From assembly GCA_900317885.1 (NCBI GenBank), contig ONIM01000004.1, positions 19,443 to 83,442 of the forward strand: a stretch of 64,000 nt of DNA, written 5' to 3'. Below, one piece after another: positions 63,501 through 64,000 of this stretch (its first letter is position 1; each line of letters opens with the position of its first letter). Below the pieces are notes generated by a model. It ran no database searches. It saw only the letters and a program-made list of their open reading frames with translations, and was not told where the DNA came from. The position numbers and the translations under genes are program-made. Origin of the DNA: an uncultured Bacteroidales bacterium (GTDB lineage Bacteria; Bacteroidota; Bacteroidia; Bacteroidales; Paludibacteraceae).

Positions 63501-64000
63501 TCGTAACCTATTCGGAGATTAACGACGCCTTTATCGGTGATTTCTCGTACCTGCGGTTTATCTATACCTATATGGTCTATAGCGGCCATGCCAATACGAT
63601 GTGCGTCAATGGTAATCACCTGCCGGCCGACTCTATGCATATCACCGTCCGCGGAGACGGGAGCTGGAGTGCCCTGCCGTGTCTGCTGAACACGACGACA
63701 CATATTGCCGAAGCCCTCGCTGACTATTACGACGATGCTACACCGGGAGATATGATCAAGGCACGTAACCGCTTTGCGTATTTCTCGAACGACAAACAAT
63801 GGGTAGGTGACCTCACGGCGCTCCGTCCGGGAGAAGGATATTTCTTCAAACGCACAGGCAAGGGAGATGTAGATGTACGCTTCTTCGATAATCCTGCTAA
63901 CGCTCCAACAAGAAAGGCTCTTCCTTTTGGGGAACATTCGGAGGCAGGCTTTTCCAATCCCAAGGCAGCAACCAACATGACCATGATTGCTGTGATTAAT
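54545..64000 (+). CDS. Giant secreted surface protein (3' end outside window)
   Basis: The frame is open from the ATG at 54545 to the window end, at least 3150 residues. Signal peptide MKNKRIFTGLLVVMCMFMLTPQRAQA. Visible modules: beta-rich N-terminal part; a fibronectin-III-like stretch near 56.9 kb (GVILTWEPTPGGLDFYELSRREAG); a carboxypeptidase-regulatory-like fold near 57.1 kb (GLISGRIHYSDGTGCPDIKVGLEGEG); a long middle with further beta modules; two LamG/concanavalin-like domains at ~61.2-62.3 kb (ALHFDGNDVAYTKAKRDLTDRSFTLDMMI; GYSLRLDGEPVRLNGNLLGRS, GEWHHLVLTISR, GLIDEFAIFEQAL). Near the end come WNWISFNLDLQP and FAYFSNDKQWVGDLTALRPGEGYFFKR modules common in T9SS cargo. Probably an adhesin or surface scaffold; no enzyme motif was seen. 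Confidence 0.85.
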   Translation, partial: MKNKRIFTGLLVVMCMFMLTPQRAQANDYLEHSEHYTVMNMGNGVYRFTIPIWVYGRANDYYLDSYNARNGQYDSYIWYSLKPNQERGANDVHRIATVAAVRYGLNDKNDYTGEGEGFIYMHTGSAVIQNLKDGTKLPIPQDDDTYWDQWTNSLKLKRKNDDGHVNITYIEFDWYPPQELAGKNFYWGVSANIYKKYSGESCYTKWWKMSDRLNMTDPQTPELFTPYLYALDEEGVTGYGNAAVQYVTYQQGVSYHTSLNPNEVGINENSGAIIVPTADTVQRQFNATFRVNLTNDSTNPQIFTLKTNAVNIPAYHRIYDFSAEEVLDEQQSVTGKVKLKWAIRFPGAEDLVSGDVFQVERALEKDFSDAQSIRVQSFDVDSANYSYEDDPTSVLIDANSSTEQKRRMSEEGTFYAKDTDGNTKIQYYARLTSNKVYEPGKTVYYRVRRGSSAIWGWHEPYAQKTELKKNNYLAPLAEQQEAYTKDPDWDNNRLVHFNIKLENKAVTQQPEAESQCELKTYIQHIDGMIPIRLHVTGSGGVNPADYQYKLYYLPSEGTLQQTMLSLQDGNILETEVESGSMVQISVINSQGYSVNTLNLIGKLDDQAAYIADWELYPGSGSNLYDHTYEDETAMQTALDQLTAQYPLPDSARHVLYTKIEQKTTGLNASNTYRNWDRNAIIYLQRIAVETNDTIEFTVPADSIKRQADGSWIAHTTNIVDQSCLHYRYAVRIDQTGSVLKVLDPAELLPVAIDGPDLYYNEVADIARFDASQGTDRYGVILTWEPTPGGLDFYELSRREAGSTAEFEPVKTTEETNYRDDDAVPGKEYEYRLMASFSCNDTTTTSFATTTGFRSPYGLISGRIHYSDGTGCPDIKVGLEGEGISGLETVTDGAGRFVFDSLLYGEGKEYHITPVSTYAEFRYNNTTATSTSTTLDAENPVASGIEFDNISSVRFSGRVLYSKSTIPVRDANILLDSTMVYSSGGPLRTNASGNFELQVPKDHPFTIQVVKDGHRFEGDGFVRMNNDSNLVLDKALDGVRIWDATKVKLAGRLVGGVKQAEKALGFGLSKNNLGDDLQLVLELEGDNISQIVRDEDDLTRDTFEYTVPHIVRSFGGAETQTGETHMLYQKKRIIIRPDSLTGEYCAEIFPVKYKITQATARGYATLFAEGKTSDVIDLSNAATYAGGDAYEDKIFQWNEKYSITYRSPIDISCIQMRYGTPMPYYGEEYMSRQNVLNEQIQIPLAEKDSTGQYHYTFGAPVFPTANYTFRITAHEDYYYNNDKNSTQHEEVRINGGKMMVYNGMHASEETQTFSGLFPKWEQATQTILKHSRVTNTEGQIDITIPIDYVSFNQTGDDALRVLNVSVESDGRYIEKQVLRGYVTGSRWKGTDYMAKIKANVDVMDILRDPPGAKSYAYLESGSSFNYSYTWNVKLDFGAKLNFKYGSGQTFVFGNFLGAAPGTPSAYSGYVMNASVANTYAIPITTGFDWKRGGSYTFTTNQRIETGSDNWFVGSRGDIYIGLTQGLLLQLADAVKPLDSLTYSTLKAQMKENVGVTGNGATVAEGRSLAGEKYYLTIGEEIGTSVTVDGTFVYSQDYIVTVLLPQLIKERDALLVTGDSATVQAIADVKGTEVYWSTVLPTDTTYALTNYKKIIPTGDSEKMWIDVDRVAEYNTTIKKWLDLIAKNEEEKINVLGGNKAEHIGNYSVSNGVKMSYSNTYDAVGTYSWKWTGLGSGLTGNFETLFVSQDLKGMGNEMKEMRNLFQTIYNNNGGDGNQGSKGSPFTLNTKLPTAETTFEFTPILDLDWDRDPVETKTYTRTAGFVLEPDEYSYMNVDVFRRKEESNDFNKTTDEIRERVDDGLELDYESEDHLYGSFVYRLNGGATKCPWEGPEESIFYSKGGRPVQMSSGTLKLEVPTIEILNHEVSDIPHDQPAIIHIRLSNETQQTFESYVVFKLVLVDASNPLGAKVLMDGFPLTGDGRSIKLNPGQTIDKTLEVYAGQGYDFENLTLMLASQCDILNFAKASFSVHYQPTSCDVNISTPHDKWVMNTLSPKDSTGWYLPVVIDGYDINYPNFDHIEFQYKLSKQSDDGWVNLCSYYVDSTLYQNASGSKALMGPGRIENIAFYGERDPMEQLYDLRAVSFCRYGTSYLTKSSPVLTGIKDTRVPRVFGEPEPANSILGVGDNLKLRFNEPIAGNYLDEDNNFQITGITNEIGMSAATALHFDGNDVAYTKAKRDLTDRSFTLDMMIRPTVANNRANDMILFETGDGKVTKQLILTKDNRLRLVKKVGNAFLAKTSKPMESLMAFQRIIVVSDKQNSRTRFFAGTVDITDHILGDANDQVEEGSSAYFRFGEDYDGDMLETRIWTKALTVEEIAATANHSLTGYERELLAYYRMDEGKGETVTDQAHGATLYLDGCSWNKQKGYSLRLDGEPVRLNGNLLGRSAAYDETMLFWFKAESEGTLFSAARHEATDSTAATGTLLALENGGLALRSGGIEKIVNHKCADGEWHHLVLTISRTYNHAALFLDGAMLMSMDANELEGITGAMSLGGNGFKGLIDEFAIFEQALPQSLVETYETIALSGDEMGLMAYLPFDEQYSNPNGILEQRFTINDKRIFKDPNGNIVNKIVPLLLNNQPSLADPSNAPIRSHGLLNKLYFDWSFNNDELMVNILNRSYEINKQPIYVTVRDVEDLNGNPMASPVTWTAFVDRNSLKWSDRELSVKVEDSTEGEEERTIRIINHSGKRHTYQIESLPAWLSVDRPYGAIDPMGEQTIRLTFNRQITIGEHSDIIYLTDEEGLSEPLRIEYEVEALPPYDEVEEGLYPYNMSVCAQVKLLTESGLVYDTDDRDIVYALFRNQCVGKANVSVNALSNTSDVYLTVMGNEEMTRKEIVFQLWQASTGKTLNLTPSEKIVFAQGAVYGCGSPEPIILSTSASEMQTIELAKGWNWISFNLDLQPATAPIVKVLSAKEPWTEGDIIKNPATQHFVTYSEINDAFIGDFSYLRFIYTYMVYSGHANTMCVNGNHLPADSMHITVRGDGSWSALPCLLNTTTHIAEALADYYDDATPGDMIKARNRFAYFSNDKQWVGDLTALRPGEGYFFKRTGKGDVDVRFFDNPANAPTRKALPFGEHSEAGFSNPKAATNMTMIAVIN

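Noticed and set aside
1-64000. The partial proteins at the two ends as one gene of a circular replicon
   Set aside because: Nothing in the window shows circularity; both may simply be separate T9SS cargo.

Overview
The window looks like chromosomal DNA from a Bacteroidetes bacterium, most likely order Bacteroidales. Four things point there. (1) At least a dozen promoters fit the Bacteroidetes pattern TTG, 19-20 bases, TAnnTTTG. (2) There is a PorX response regulator of the type IX secretion system (T9SS), and very large secreted proteins sit at both ends. (3) A TPP riboswitch controls a TonB-dependent receptor. (4) Genes such as smpB, obg, adk and HU are of Bacteroidetes type. Genus cannot be fixed from sequence alone. 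No rRNA, tRNA or CRISPR array was seen.

Layout. 1-2.3 kb: tail of a large secreted protein, then an RNase HI. 2.4-3.7 kb: GAPDH with promoter and terminator. 3.7-5.8 kb (minus): a short FeoB with a degenerate G domain and an exported HMA-domain protein. 6.0-10.0 kb (minus): a 1175-residue secreted repeat protein with a 47-residue peptide gene behind it, and a 60-residue protein upstream. 10.2-14.8 kb (minus): a membrane-bound TPR/AraC regulator, PepD and a MATE exporter. 14.9-15.7 kb: a beta-barrel protein. 15.7-21.4 kb (minus): a five-gene operon (pRiA4b ORF-3-like protein, miaA, PKD lipoprotein, eukaryote-type glycogen synthase, C69 dipeptidase). 21.7-26.4 kb: TPP riboswitch and TonB receptor, then porX and an EEP-family hydrolase. 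26.4-37.2 kb: housekeeping genes (rhomboid, HU, adk, obg, CLC transporter, rluD, PASTA protein, Cys-rich lipoprotein, gpmI, smpB, CNNM/CBS protein, lipoprotein).

37.4-47.0 kb (minus) is the most interesting locus. A single operon appears to run from an NSS-family amino-acid transporter through a partner-switching module (a broken SpoIIE/RsbU-like phosphatase, an RsbW-like kinase and a STAS antagonist) into a 1984-residue NRPS with order A-T-C-A-T-reductase. That order predicts a dipeptide aldehyde, which could cyclise to a pyrazinone. 47.1-54.4 kb is accessory: an unrecognised protein, a DUF262-HNH nuclease next to an EcoRI-type adenine methylase, a candidate structured RNA, a RhuM-like protein, a TIR-bounded repeat, a DUF3987 protein and a striking six-unit 9-bp array. 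54.5-64.0 kb is one open frame for a giant surface protein that runs off the window.

Across the window, short palindromic or tandem repeats lie not only between genes but in frame inside genes: RNase HI, PepD, C69 dipeptidase, glycogen synthase, RluD, the TonB receptor signal peptide, the HMA protein, the phosphatase, the RsbW-like kinase, and at least four places in the NRPS. Many fall in linkers or loops. This is the strongest genome-scale pattern seen here.
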